In this document: positions 1-11,285 of the stretch, piece after piece
Layout of the letters: the number at the start of each line of letters is the position of its first letter
Position numbering within the stretch: the stretch's first letter is position 1
Source: Hygrocybe punicea
Taxonomy: Eukaryota > Basidiomycota > Agaricomycetes > Agaricales > Hygrophoraceae
DNA length: 64,000 bases
Reading direction: 5' to 3'
Assembly: GCA_963556145.1 (NCBI GenBank)
Contig: OY744466.1
Location: 620,001-684,000, forward strand
Notes under the pieces: model-generated
Seen by the model: the letters and a program-made list of their open reading frames with translations, nothing else
Told to the model about the DNA's origin: nothing
Database searches by the model: none
Position numbers and translations under genes: made by a program

Positions 1-935
1 CCCCTGCGGTTTTCGACCACCCCCAACTCAAGTACACTCCCGTGTCTCCGTTTCCGTTGGAAACAAGCTGTCGGGGGTCTCAGGACCTCGCATTACCGTC
101 TTCTGCCCAACCACCCCACCTCACTTTTTTCTACCAACAGGATACCTTCTCCCGCGCCGTTTGCGGCCATCCATGGTTAGTGTACACCTCTGGCGCCTCG
201 TTTCTGTTGAAAACGAGACGTCAGGGGGTGTCAGGACCTCGCATTCCCATCTTCTGCCCAACCAGCTCACCCCCTTTTTTCTACCAACAGGACACCTTCT
301 CCCGCGCCGTTTATGGCCATCCCCGGCTAGTGTACACCCCCCGCACCTCGTTTCCACTGAAAACGAGATGTTGGGGGGTCTCAGGACCTCGCGTTCCCGT
401 CTTCTGCCCAACCAGCTCACCCCCTTTTTTCTACCAACAGGACACCTTCTCCCGCGCCGTTTATGGCCATCCCCGGCTAGTGTACACCCCCCGCACCTCG
501 TTTCCGTTGAAAACGAGATGTTGGGGGGTCTCAGGACCTCACGTTCCCGTCTTCTGCCCAACCAGCTCACCCCCTTTTTCTGCCCACAGGACACCTTCTC
601 CCGCGCTGTTTGCGGCCATCCCCGGCTAGTGTACACCCCCTGCGCCTCGTTTCCGTTGAAAACGAGGCGTCGGGGGGTGTCAGGACCTCGCGTTCCCATC
701 TTCTGCCCAACCAGCTCACCCTCTTTTTTCTACCAACAGGACACCCCCTCCCACGCCGTTTGCGGCCACCCCCGGCTAGTGTACACCCCCAGCGCCTCGT
801 TTCCGTTGAAAACGAGACTTCGGGCGGTGTCAGGACCTCGCGCTCCTGCCATCTGCCCAACCACTGCCACCCCACCTTTTTCAATCACCACGCCCTGTTT
901 TTAACCACCCCCAGCTTGTTTCCGTTGAAGACGAG
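1..935. repeat. 150-bp minisatellite, about six copies
   Basis: Successive units carry the landmark CTACCAACAGGA(C/T)ACC near 131, 281, 431, 580 and 730, giving a period of 149-150 bp. The unit from about 280 to 580 is almost identical to its neighbours; the first and last units are diverged. Each unit contains a short hairpin, CTCGTTT and AAACGAG flanking about 7 bases. Because the period is divisible by three, long open frames run through on both strands (42-904 + and 121-884 -), but they are periodic, lack start context and resemble no protein. I read this as non-coding satellite-like DNA. A diverged single copy of part of the unit lies near 46264. Confidence 0.9.
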
Positions 936-1039
936 ATGCTGGGGGGTCCTAGCGTGTTGCCCCGCCGTCTCTTGGCCCAACCCTATGTATAGCATTCTCT
1001 GTAGTATTAAATTAATTCATTTGTTTTTATTCTAAAATC

Positions 1040-1260
1040 CGAGAAAACTAAGAATATAAGAGAAAACTAAGAACATATAAGAAGACATTAAGAATGTATA
1101 AGAAATAAGACCAAGTAAGAAAAAGTAAGTGGAAGGACCTTCTTATTTCGTCTTATTTCGTCTTACCAAAATCTCGTCTTAATTCGTCTTAATCTGTCTT
1201 AACTCACCACTAAGACAAATTAAGAACTTAGTAAGACGAACTAAGATGACCCTTGTTTTA
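1040..1260. repeat. TAAGA/TCTTA-rich imperfect inverted repeat
   Basis: The left half (1040-1130) is dense in AAGA and TAAGA motifs on the + strand. The centre (1136-1202) is dense in the complement, CGTCTTA and GTCTTAATTCG, and the right part (1203-1250) returns to TAAGAC. The arrangement could form a long imperfect hairpin and may be the end of a decayed element. From 1261 to 1587 I see no gene or clear repeat. Confidence 0.5.
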
Positions 1261-1587
1261 CTGATGGGCCAGCCTTATGGAGGGAGAACCTCACGACACT
1301 TGAGCTGGTTGATCTTGGCAGAGGTACCGTGGATATTTCCCATGTTTATTGCAGGTGTCTTGGAATAGTTCGACATACAGTATGATGTGACTGGCTGGAC
1401 TCTTCATGCATGACTTAGCCATCTCTCTAACGTATTCATTATACCTACTTCAAATTAATATTGTTAAAGCGGGCGAAGATCCTGAAGATCGACTATTGAA
1501 TTACAGTACTTATAGACCTGATGGTGCTTGGATAGAGATAAAGCTGTCAACCTGCTAAGCCAGTGAAATCCAAAATAGAGAGTCTCG

Positions 1588-3097
1588 TTAACGAAAGGAC
1601 TTGTCACTAAACAATCTAAGTCCCTCCAAAATCCTGGGCAGTCGAAGTCCAAAATCAGGCTGTAGGAGGACGAACAGAATGACTTCCGCAATTCCTGTCA
1701 GGGCGAACCAGGTGCCAACGACGGTGGTGCCGGCTGACCCAAGTTTGTGACCGCCGAACGTTATAAACCGTACAACTGAGAGAGGAACGACGAACACGGT
1801 GTAAGCTGGAAGTTGGTGTTTGTCAGTTTGGTGCAAATATGAGTTTGAGTATGGGGCCACCGACCGACCGGGAATCTACAAATATCCAAAGAGGTGAGCC
1901 CAATGTATATTCGGACGGGGGGGGAGACTGACGACAGTAACATCATAGCATCACGCATGACATTGCGAGCTTGATTGGGTGGTTCGTGTTCTTCGAGATT
2001 GCGAGCTTGGTTGGGTTCTCGAGGTTGATCGGGCAATTCGTCTTCTATCAGAGGAGCCACAGGGATCGGTGGCAACAGTACTTCTGGGGGTGGGTCAAGA
2101 TACTGCACGAACAAAATGCTCTTGTTCCTCCCGAACCATAACACGTCAACCGTGAATCCGAACTTGGGTACACGGTCAAGTGTAACAAGCTCGCTAAAGA
2201 ACCCCATCCGGAGAAGTCCGTCCCTACGCGTAAGAAAACCGATCCAAAAGTGCCCACATGGCAGACGTTTACCGACATACGCAGAGGCCGTGTAAGCCAA
2301 AGCTGACGACATCGAAAATCCTACGGCCACCCAGTAGAACATATACGTTGAGACAATTTTCAGCGCGTAGTACCGGAATTCTGGCAACCAACACTGGAAA
2401 TGGTTTTCAGCAACGCCCACAATGTAAGAACACCGACCATACCCAAACTCTTGAGTCAAACAATTGGTCAGTGTCTGCTGGAATAGAAACAGACCGCAAG
2501 ATTGCTCACCCAGAAGGCTGGTAAAGTTTGTTGGCCCCGATCACAGCACCTGGGACCAAAATCACCATCATCTGCAACGTCGACATTGCGGCCAAAACAA
2601 TGAAGGCCCGTGTCAGCGAGAGGTCCCTCGCTTGGAAGACATAGTTGTGTAAGATGCACCACGACAGTCCAATCGTTGCCAGAGCTGTTCCGGTCGCGTT
2701 GAGCAAATTCAATATTGCTGCAAGGTTGTTCACTCATTAAATCAACGACGGAAGGACATTGGGCGTACCCTGAGCGATACAATATGTTCCTGGTTCGACA
2801 TCGCCAATGACGACCCACCGCAGGGTCAGAAAGCCTGCGAAGGCTTGCACAAACTCCCAGAAGAGCAGGAGAAGGAAAAAGAGCCCTAGAGGGCGTATGG
2901 TCTGCCTCCGCGACTGGTTGACGGAATGTAGTAGGGTCAATCGAGCTGTTCCTCGTGAAAGTGAGACTGACCGAAAGGGCGCCGAGCAGCAGGGACACAG
3001 AAACGAGGGAAAGACCCGAGAACACGACGTAAGCCTTGGGGTCGCTGGCTATCACTTGCTGCAATCGAGGAAGAAAGAGAACGTACGATAACTCCAT
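1588..3097 (-). CDS. Git3-like seven-transmembrane GPCR family protein, multi-exon
   Basis: Reading from the ATG at 3097, TM1 contains GLSLVSVSLLLGALS. An intron at 2971-2914 (GTCAGT..CAG, 58 nt) leads into LGLFFLLLLFWEFVQAF and RWVVIGDVEPGTYCIAQ. A second intron at 2768-2718 (GTACGC..CAG, 51 nt) leads into LNATGTALATIGLSWCIL. Both joins keep the frame. Later exons, whose borders I could not settle, carry CSYI, YYALKIVSTYMFYWVAVGF and, near the 3' end, FVVPLSVVRFITF plus a last hydrophobic segment with LFVLLQPDFGL. The order of TM segments, the RWV..G..GTYC.AQ motif and the late P-S-RF-TF helix match basidiomycete Git3/cAMP-receptor-like GPCRs of the plasma membrane. The ligand is unknown. 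The region 2500-1860 needs transcript support; a frameshift there is possible. Confidence 0.62.
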
Positions 3098-3436
3098 TGC
3101 GGTCCTTGGACGACAACATTGATGGGTGGAGAGGCTGGATCCTAGTTGGCAGCATCTTGGTGTCCTTTAAGTAGACACTTTTGTTGGGATGCGGTGTCGT
3201 ACCTCTGTTCCGCGTCATCGTGTCCTGATTGCAGCCAGACCCTAGACTGGTGATGATTTCCGTGTACTAGTACAAGACCAGCTGACCCATCGCCAATCAA
3301 AGGAGATAAGAGATAAGATTGCATGTTCACAAGACCAGTTATCGGGAGGCAGTGCTCAGGCACAACTTCAATCGACGACATTTCAATCGAATGATGTCGT
3401 CGAGACTCAACTTGAAGCGCTTGGTTGTCTTTCGCC
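3098..3436. promoter_or_regulatory. Shared intergenic region of two divergent genes
   Basis: These 339 bases separate the ATG of the GPCR-like gene (-) from the ATG of the eight-intron gene (+), so both promoters must lie here or overlap the genes. I see no strong TATA box. Open frames that cross it are shadows of the flanking exons. Confidence 0.4.
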
Positions 3437-5940
3437 ATGGATCCTATCAGCCTTCTCTCATTTTCCTGGCAGTTGATTGGGTTCATCGGCCGGGTTCTTG
3501 AGCTAATAGAACAATCTAGAGAACACGCAAGGGCGCTCAGGGTAATGAATCGAACGCTAACTCTAGGACTCACGCTGAAGTGATCTTCTAGCGGCTCCAC
3601 GTTGAAGCTCATGACTTCCTACAAGTCGTCAACGACAGACTTACTCAACTCACTGACGCAACGCTCTACAAAACGACGATTACCAGACTTGAACTGTTCG
3701 TTGATCACTCTCGATCTCCTACGAACGTCATCCCTAACTTCAGGTTGTCGGAAGGCTCCTTAACGATATCCTGGATACATGTAACGATTACTCCGGGAGA
3801 ACTTGGTTTAGCAGGGTGGCTCAGGCGAATGCCATTAAGGGACATATCCTCGACCTTGACAGACGTCTGCAAGGATTTGTCGACACTTACTTGGTTTGTT
3901 TAATGTTTCGTGGTGTGCGAGTGACCCTTATATTGCTAAGCTTAGATTCGGGCCGCAACGGAAACTCTTCTCAGCCTAGATGCCTTTGCTAACATGGAGC
4001 CCAGACCGCGGAATCTCCTTCCGGATGACGTACGGTGGGATATGATGTCTAGCGGAGAAAGCAGATCGGTGGCACCTAGATCGGCGGCACCTAGTCAGTC
4101 TTCTCGCAACAGAGTAGAGGACTGGCGAAGGGCCGTCCCCAACACACCCCCTATCTCCGATAGGTCGAGGCAGGGTGAACAACCAACCGAATATCATCCC
4201 CCGAGCTTGGCATACGAACCTAGCTCCCCAGTGAGCGAAGGTCGTGAAAGCGGCAGAAGCACTCATCCGCCGAGACAGCTAACCGAATATCACGCCCCAA
4301 TCAGCGAAGAACTCGAGAACGGCCAAGGCACCCATCCGCCAGAGCATACAGTGTTATTGTCCACCCGATCAAGCGGTCCTTCCGCTGTTACAGAATCTTC
4401 CATTGCAGAATCTTCCGCGTCTGCACCACACGTCGGATATTGTGACTTTTCTACTGCAAGAACTTCAGGTCAGCCAATAAATAAGGGTAAAAATAAGCTC
4501 AACACCACTGCGCACACAGCTCCACCATCGCAGACGGTACGCATGCTAAGACTGGCTGTAGCTTTTATGGATTCACCTGGTTTTATCAGGGAAATGCCGC
4601 AGTCGACGATTACATAACTTACAGTGAATTCATAAAGATTGCCCTTGACGACCCAAGTACAATAATCTAATCTATCTATACGATAATTCTGACACAGCTT
4701 GATAAAGGTGTTCAACATCTTTATCCGTTGGTACTTTCGGTTGCCGAGACATTAGAGAAGATGTTGAAGGAGCTTAACACCCTGTTCTGGAACAGTCTTC
4801 TGTTTGATATGACCGGTATTAAACATCGGTTTGTTTTCGCGACACATCGCCAAGCTTTGCACTCATCATGGAGCCGTTATGTCTAGAATATTGTATTTGG
4901 TGACCAGGCTCGCAAGGGACTTTTGGCTCGCCCGGAATCACAGGGTTTTAATCTTGGACTATTTTGGCCCAGCTGCAAACAGCCGTGTTCCTGACATCAC
5001 CATATCCTCAAACTCGTTGAACAGCATCTTGGAGCCAACAATACACGAGGACTCAAATATGCTTGCAGATTTACTTACTTCTCTGCTTCATGGTAACGTG
5101 AAGACGAAGCAGATAGCGGAAACGCTTGCAGTTCTTGAGGGTGACTTACGTCGGAGTGACCATATGGGCGAATGTGTTCGCTGGCTGGCTAGGGGACGTC
5201 GTCGGGATCTTATGTCATTCCCTGAGCGGGTGAATTTTTATTCCATTGCATCCGGATTTCCTGCTGCAACTACCTTATAGGTGGAAAACTTGGTTCTGCA
5301 TTCAATTCAAGTCGTAGAGCCGAAAGACATTGTAGAATGCTGCCAGATGTTCTATGGAGTGGCGAAAGTACGTTTGTTGACATCTCCTTGCTTATTATGC
5401 CTCACTCGCCTTATCTAGCAATCGAGGGCCATCAACAATTTTTCGGCGATGCGTGCAATAGCGTCAGCGCTGATGTCCCTTCGGCGTCTTCGGAGAGAAA
5501 CTCTCTTCAGCGCACCGGATTTGGAAATGATGGTGCGTCCATCATCGATTCGAAAGGCCCAGTCCGCGAGAAGTGCTTATTTGTGTCCTCTCGGTACGTA
5601 CGCATCCTTACTCCAGCCACCGTGGTTATCATTCACGCTCTTCATAGAGGATATCTTCACGTCCTATCCCGTCAATTTTCTCGATATCGTCGATAGCGAT
5701 CAGCGAATCCGCTGGTCCACCTTCAAGGAGCTTTGTCGCAAGCTTCATGAATTTGTGTCACAGAGGGATTTCCCACTCGTTTCCCCCCAACCGTATTCTT
5801 TCCACCGGAGTCAACTGCTGGAATGCATGAGGAAAATCCTCGTGAACGTTAAATGTTATGATGCCAGGACTCAAGACAATGCTGCTGTGAGGAGATATCA
5901 GGAAGCTTACAAGACACCCCACTTATTCCGAAAAAATTAA
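3437..5940 (+). CDS. Eight-intron protein of unknown function
   Basis: The start MDPISLLSFSW at 3437 resembles the MDP-type amphipathic N-termini common in fungal multidomain proteins. Introns that join open frames are: 3542-3591 (GTAATG..TAG), 4537-4589 (GTACGC..CAG), 4658-4707 (GTACAA..AAG), 4829-4886 (GTTTGT..TAG), 5230-5280 (GTGAAT..TAG), 5368-5418 (GTACGT..TAG) and 5594-5647 (GTACGT..TAG). At least one more lies between about 3750 and 3973, with unresolved borders. Lengths of 50-58 nt and phase agreement at every resolved join argue that this is a real gene. The middle (3994-4536) is Pro/Ser/Glu-rich and probably disordered. The C-terminal part is alpha-helical, with AETLEKMLKELNTLFW and later RIRWSTFKELCRKLHEF. 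It ends KTPHLFRKN. I do not recognise a domain and assign no function. Confidence 0.6.
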
Positions 5941-6009
5941 CAATTATTTTGAATAATCAGCTCTGTAGCATTATATATAGTGTTTTGTAAAAGACACAGG
6001 AGACGGATG

Positions 6010-6346
6010 TGCCATCAAATAATATTGAGATATCCACTCAAATATTAAAATTATTTTTGTTGTTATCATAAGTCCAAATATGTTGTAAACAATAAGGTTA
6101 TCTAAAAGTGGTATTCACACCAAAGATAGTGCAGGCAAAATGTTAAACTATTTGGTCTCCAGATCTTCAGGCATGTGGCCCTGTGCCTGAAGATCTGGAG
6201 ACTGAATAATCTAAAATTTTGCCTGCACTGTCTTTGATGTGAATACTGCATTTAGATAACCTTACTTTTTCAACATTTTCAGACTTATGATAACAACAAA
6301 AATAATTTCAATATTTGAGTGGATATCTCAATATTATTTGATGGCA
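6010..6346. repeat. Foldback MITE, 337 bp, nearly perfect inverted repeat
   Basis: The left arm begins TGCCATCAAATAATATTGAG and the right arm ends with its exact complement. The arms continue with few mismatches to a central hairpin, TCTCCAGATCTTCAGGCA and complement, separated by ten bases at about 6180. No coding sequence fits. The flanks do not show an obvious target duplication, so the outer ends may be slightly longer than given. Confidence 0.85.
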
Positions 6347-6783
6347 AAGAATCCTCCTCTCTCCTATGAGAGTTAAGCTAAGACTAGTGTTGGTCTACCA
6401 ACTTTCCTAATTTTTATAAGGATAGTGAGTGCAGAGTCAGAAATTTTGAGCACCAAAACTTTATGGGATTTAAGGCCCCCAAAGAATCTCCCAGTCAACA
6501 GCTTTCCAAAGGTGGCCCATTTGTCAAAATTGGCAGAGTGGTTGTGGAGAAATGTGGCCAAGAAGTTGTGGTGACAGCCACAGGGTTGGGGTTGACCCCA
6601 GTCTAGGGTTGCATGACCAACACTTGACATTCTTGGCAATTCAGTCTTGTGGCTCCCATGGCTGCATCAGACACTGCAACTGCACAAATTTTCCTTGTTT
6701 CACTCTTTCTTAAGATCACAACTCCCACAGCTTGTTGTTTACTTTCATGTATTTAGTATACATCATCAACTTTTCACAACACA
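6347..6783. other. Intergenic, no supported gene
   Basis: An 88-codon open frame at 6639-6373 (-) has no recognisable domain and no start or intron context, so I do not call it a gene. The rest is AT-rich and featureless. Confidence 0.4.
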
Positions 6784-6788
6784 GTAGA

Positions 6789-7102
6789 TGTAGAACTAAG
6801 GATTGACAATATAATCTCAGTGCGAGAACAATACGCAACTGTATATTTAATGTTACCTAAGGATTGACAATATAATCTAGTTGAAGTCAATAAGAGGTAA
6901 AAGAAAATAAGGGAACAAGTGGCTAACCTCAGTGCGAGAACAATACGCAGCTGAGGTCTCTACGCTACGAAAACTAACTTATATACCTTAACAAAGGGTA
7001 AGGTAAGAAAGGATACCGAAAAAGGTAAATCTAATCTAATCTAATCTAGCGGTTATCTAATCATTGTTGATTCGGTACTTATAGCCGGTTTGTCATTCAA
7101 CA
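6789..7102 (-). repeat. 3' LTR of the copia element
   Basis: Plus-strand ends are TGTAGAACTAAGG and GTCATTCAACA. It contains internal short duplications, such as AAGGATTGACAATATAATCT twice and the run of AATCTAATCTAATCTA near 7030. Identical at nearly every base to 12120-12433. Confidence 0.95.
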
Positions 7103-7112
7103 CTCCCCCTCA
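7103..7112 (-). other. Polypurine tract of the copia element
   Basis: On the minus strand GAGGGGGAG lies directly before the 3' LTR (TGTTGAATG). This is the expected position and composition for priming plus-strand DNA synthesis. Confidence 0.8.
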
Positions 7113-9479
7113 AACCGCGCAAAGTCCAAGTTCTGACGCGAAATGTTTAACTTTGGCCGAGGGCAGTGCTTTGGTGAGTGTATCCGCTACCATGTCGTCG
7201 GTTGGGCAATACACGAGGCGCAACTTGCCTTCTTCGATCACCCATCGGATGAAGTGTAGACGTACATCAATATGTTTCGTGCGCGTGTGATACTGATGTT
7301 CCTTTGATAGGGCGATTGCAGATTGATTGTCGGAAAAGAGTGTCGTTGGGGAAGTGATGGGACTGAAGACTTGGGATATGAGTGAGCGCAGCCAAAGCGC
7401 CTCCTTCGCCGCGTGAGTAGCCGCTATGTATTCGCTTTCCGTCGTCGACAACGAGACTATGTCTTGCTTCTTACAGCTCCAGGATACGGCTCCCCCATTT
7501 AAGATGAAAGCATAGCCATTGATTGCACGTCGATCCTCCACCATACTCCCATCGGCATCGGCATAGCCTATTAGACCGTTTCTAGTGTTACCATAGGACA
7601 GCCAGAGGTGAGTGGTCCCCACGAGATACCGGAGAACATGCTTAGCAGCCTCCCAATGCGCTGGGCCGGGGTTCTTGGAGAATCTCGATAGCGTTGTCAC
7701 GGCGAAAGCGATATCTGGGCGCGTACCGAGACATGCCCACATCAAGGATCCGACGGCCTCAAGGTACGGGACATCGCACATGATGGCGAACTCATGTGTG
7801 GTTGAGGGCGATTGAGACGAGGTGAGCTTTATCTGAGTGTCCATCGGTGTGGATATAGGCTTACAGTCTTCAAGATTGAATCGGTGTATTATCGAATCGA
7901 TGTATGACCGTTGTGAGAGGTGAATGGTTCTCACGTCCCTGTCTCGACGGATTTCGATCCCCAGGAGCCAATGCAACTCTCCTAAATCGGAGATTTCAAC
8001 GAATCTACGTATACCGGCCTTCGCGTCGTTGATGAGCTGAATGGAGCTCCCCGCGATGGTGCAATCATCTACATGGATGGCTATTACTGTGAGTTCACTG
8101 CCGACTCTGAGTATGAAAACGGCTTGATTGACTTCGCAGCGTTTGAATCCGAGGTTATCAACTAGGATATAAACAAGCTTTTGGTACCAACGATGGCCGC
8201 TCTGCTTCAGTCCATACAACATTTTGTTCAGGCAACAGACTTTTCCGATGGAGTTGAGCGCGTGGTAGCCCGGTGGTTGTTTCATATATATGATTTCGTC
8301 ATTGCTGAGCTCTCCATTGAGATACGCCCCCTTGATGTCGATTTGATGCATTTCTAGATCTAACTGGGCACCTATGGCTAGTATCGTGCGAACGGAGGCG
8401 AGCTTGGCCACGGGCGTGTAAGTATCGAAATAATCTACCCCGGGAACTTGCGAGAAGCCTTGAGCGACCAAGCGGGCTTTGTGTCTAACTGTAACGCCGG
8501 CAGCGTCCTTTTTTGCGCGAAAGACCCACTTCGATCCAACAATGTTTGCTCCTTCAGGTTTATCCACTAAATCCCAGGTTCCCGCTTTTTGGAGCGTCTC
8601 AAGCTCCTCATGTATGCCCTTTTCCCAGAGCAACCAATCCGGTCGACGTTTGGCCTCGCTCAAAGTACGCGGTTCGATTGCCTCAGCATCGCCGGTTTCC
8701 AACACTAGTGAATACTCCTCAGGGCATTCGTCCATGGCCATCAGCGTCCATTCATCGTCTGTGTTAGCTTCATCGATCTTTAGCTCTTGATCTTCGTTTG
8801 GTAGTTGCACGCCGGTGGTTACCAGAGGGTTGGCTGGTTTGTTCGATGTCCGTCCCTTGCCGGTAGCGAGGTCGGCAACTCGCTGACTAGGTTTCTTGAC
8901 ACGCCTGGAACCTTCGGGCAGGATGTTATCGGGATCGATTTCGTTCCTTCGTTGTCTTTGAGGGATCGCGGGCTGGGCTGCAGGCGTTTTGGGGGCAATG
9001 ATAGGCTGGGCGTCACTGGAGGTGATGTCCTGCCCATCCTCGACTAATGGTACGGGAGGTTGAGGGTCGTCTTCAGGTACCGGTATCATTTCCTCGGGTA
9101 CTTCTTCCCGTTCAAAAGTCCAGTCCTCACCCTCAAGACGCTCAATCGGTTCCTGGTCGTTTTTTGTGTAGATGTTATGTTCAACAGACACCGTTCTAGA
9201 GTCCGGCCAGTAGATTCTAGCGCCCTTGCTATTGTCATCAAAACCCACCCATCGACCAGGGCGGACTCGGCCTCCAAGTTTGTCACCTTTTTCGACTCGA
9301 ATCCACACCTTTTCTCCCCACTCGCGTATTCCAGCAACGTTGGGCTTACTACCTGTGGCGGCTTCGAAGGGTGTCATGTCGTTCAGGGCCCTCGTTGGGG
9401 TCCGGTTCATCAGCCAAACGGCGTGATGGGCCGCCTCTCCCCACAAAGACCTCGGTAGTCCACTTGCGTGGAGCAAGGC
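7110..9479 (-). pseudogene. Copia pol: reverse transcriptase and RNase H
   Basis: This segment is open for 789 codons. It starts after an in-frame TGA with the end of the integrase (LLHASGLPRSLWGEA), followed by the GKR-like linker (KVWIRVEKGDKLGGR) and an acidic spacer. RT comes next (WVFRAKKDAAG, ARLVAQGF, the catalytic region VIAIHVDDCTIAG, LLGIEIRRD). RNase H closes it with WSCKKQDIVSLSTTESEY and TKHIDVRLHFIR. The catalytic pair VDD is intact, with His in place of the usual Tyr. The stop sits at the polypurine tract, as usual for Copia. It is called a pseudogene because it is cut off from gag and integrase. Confidence 0.93.
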
Positions 9480-9482
9480 TCA

Positions 9483-10265
9483 GACGCGTTCGATTAGGGT
9501 GCGGTTGAAACGCTCGGAGACTCCGGCATGCTGTGGGGTGTCATGGATATTCAGTTTTTGGTGAGTACCGTTTTTTTGCAGGTGGACAGTGAATGCTTTG
9601 CTAGTGTACTTCCCTCCTCGATCGGAGTTAAAAACTACGACGCCTTTATTTTTCATCAGCGTTATGCCGGTGAGTCGCGTCTTGTCATCTATGAAACTGA
9701 CATAGTAACGCCGGCCACGGAGTGTAGCGACGGGGGCTGGTCCCCACACATCACTGTGCACTTCCCCGCCCAGCTCGCTTGCCCTATTGCCTTCCCTCAG
9801 CTTAGGAACCAGTTTCCGCGTGGCCTTCGCGTAAATGCAAGACTCGCAGAAGGTAGGGGAATCAGCAGATTCGTCAAGTCGCACGCCGGTAACGAAGCCC
9901 TTGCTGACCATGCGTTTTGCAGCATCGGGGGCAATGTGTCCCATGCGGCGGTGGAGTTGATCGAGGGTAATGGTTTCCAGTGCGTTTGCCGCTTCATCCT
10001 TGCTGACAATGCGATACAGGCCGGTAGCATCCTTCGGAATGCGGCCCACAACATTTCCATCCGGCGCTCTGATCGTACAGGCACCGTTTGCAAAATGCAT
10101 GTCGAAACCCAAGTCGTCAAGTTTGCCGATTGATATAAGAGTGTACCCTACTTCGGGCGAGTACAGGACCTCGTGAAGTTCGAGTTTCGATGGGTTGGCT
10201 CCGTTTGGCAGGGGAATCATAAGCTTGCCCGCTTTGGCCGCGTTGAATTTCTGCTTGTTGGCAGC
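9483..10265 (-). pseudogene. Copia pol: end of protease region and integrase, internally deleted
   Basis: Between two TGA codons lie the post-protease segment (ELHEVLYSPEVGYTLISIGK), the HHCC zinc finger (H-RRMGH..CESC) and the DDE core. The core shows HSDVWGPAPV, then NSDRGGKY, then GVSERFNRTL. The stretch between the first and second Asp is about 20 residues shorter than in typical Copia integrases: the segment after LMKNK passes directly to GVVVFNSD. All three acidic residues remain, but the core fold is probably disrupted. The flanking stops at 9480-9482 and 10266-10268 are both TGA where CGA would give Arg. Confidence 0.88.
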
Positions 10266-10934
10266 TCAGAAAGTCATGGGAGGGATTGTCGTCAGGTTCG
10301 CGAGAGCGTCTCGATACGGTGAGATGTGTTTTGTGCAGCCGGAATCTAACAGGCTGACTCTAGGTTCATGTGTACCTCCGTCGTCAGCAGCGGCGGTGGT
10401 CTCGCTTAACGGTCTCGCATCCAAAAAGGCTCTTACTTGGCTCCAATCTACATGCCCAGCCGCATCAATGTCGCGTGCGTCGTTATTGGTATCAACGAAA
10501 AGGTCGTCGACCCAAATGTCTTCCAGAGGGTCAGTCGGGTCATCACTTGCGTTTGAATCGCTAACGGAGCGCAGGTCCACTTGGTCGCCACCGTCTTCAC
10601 CGTCGCCACCATTGCTGGAGTCGCTGACACTTATGAGGTCCGGCAGGCTGTCGTCATCAGGACTCGTGTTGCAGGGGGATGCGAGGGATTGTTCCGGCCT
10701 GTCCCATGATGAATCGGAGTGGGCGCACACAGAGCTAGCATCTGAGTCATCCCCCGAATCTGAGGCAATACTCACGCTGAAAGCTCCATCGCATTCCTCA
10801 ATGTGTGCGGACAAAGGCGCGTTGTTTAATTTGACCATCTCATCAGTCTTCCCACCTGTCCTAGCCTTCCTCGGCTTTGGGCAGAATCTGCTGATGTGAC
10901 CTTGTTCTCCGCAGTTGTCACAGGGTGCATGGTA
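10266..10934 (-). pseudogene. Copia Gag C-terminus (zinc knuckle) and aspartic protease
   Basis: It begins with YHAPCDNCGEQGHISRFCP, a CX2CX4HX4C nucleocapsid knuckle. An Asp/Ser-rich spacer follows, then the protease active-site motif LLDSGCTKHIS. It is separated from the N-terminal Gag by the MITE at 10935-11285. If the MITE and one TA are removed, the frame joins exactly. Confidence 0.88.
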
Positions 10935-11285
10935 GCATACTGTGTAATGAAGTATGTTGAATTTATTGGACAAGTATACTGAATATTGTTATCATATCGT
11001 TGCACACAGTATTCAAAGAGTATTCAAAATGATGATTCAATATTTTGAGACAAAGTAAATTACTAGTATTGAATGACACTTTTAGAATACTGCTTGAATA
11101 ACAAGACAGTTACTGAAATTATTGAAGTAGTATTGTAAAATTGCCATTCAATACTGGTAATGTACTTTGTTTCAAAATATTGAATCATCATTTTGAATAC
11201 TTTTTAAATACTGTGTGCAACAATATGATAACAATATTTAGTATACTTGTCCAATAAATTCAACATACTGCATTATACAGTATGC
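10935..11285. mobile_element. Palindromic MITE nested in gag, probable TA target site
   Basis: The arms are near-perfect inverted repeats: GCATACTGTGTAATGAAG on the left and the complement of GCATACTGTATAATGCAG on the right, continuing through GTTGAATTTATTGGACAAG. TA flanks both ends at 10933-10934 and 11286-11287. Excising the element plus one TA restores the gag frame. The flanking 12-bp sequences CAGGGTGCATGG and CCATGCACCCTG are themselves complementary, so the alternative is a 379-bp element at 10921-11299 with CAGGG ends. That version would not restore the frame. No coding capacity. Confidence 0.82.

Noticed and set aside
42..904. Overlapping open frames with internal 50-residue repeats on both strands
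   Set aside because: The 150-bp period is a multiple of three, so frames persist. No start context, domain or splice signal.
1..935. CRISPR-like array
   Set aside because: The whole 150-bp unit repeats with no unique spacers, and the organism is a eukaryote.
3142..3612. 156-codon minus-strand frame
   Set aside because: Antisense to the first exons of the spliced plus-strand gene. The plus-strand reading MDPISLLSFSW joined to RLHVEAHDFLQ is more protein-like.
7090..9458. Plus-strand frames across the copia pol region
   Set aside because: Shadows of a 789-codon pol frame with clear RT and RNase H motifs.
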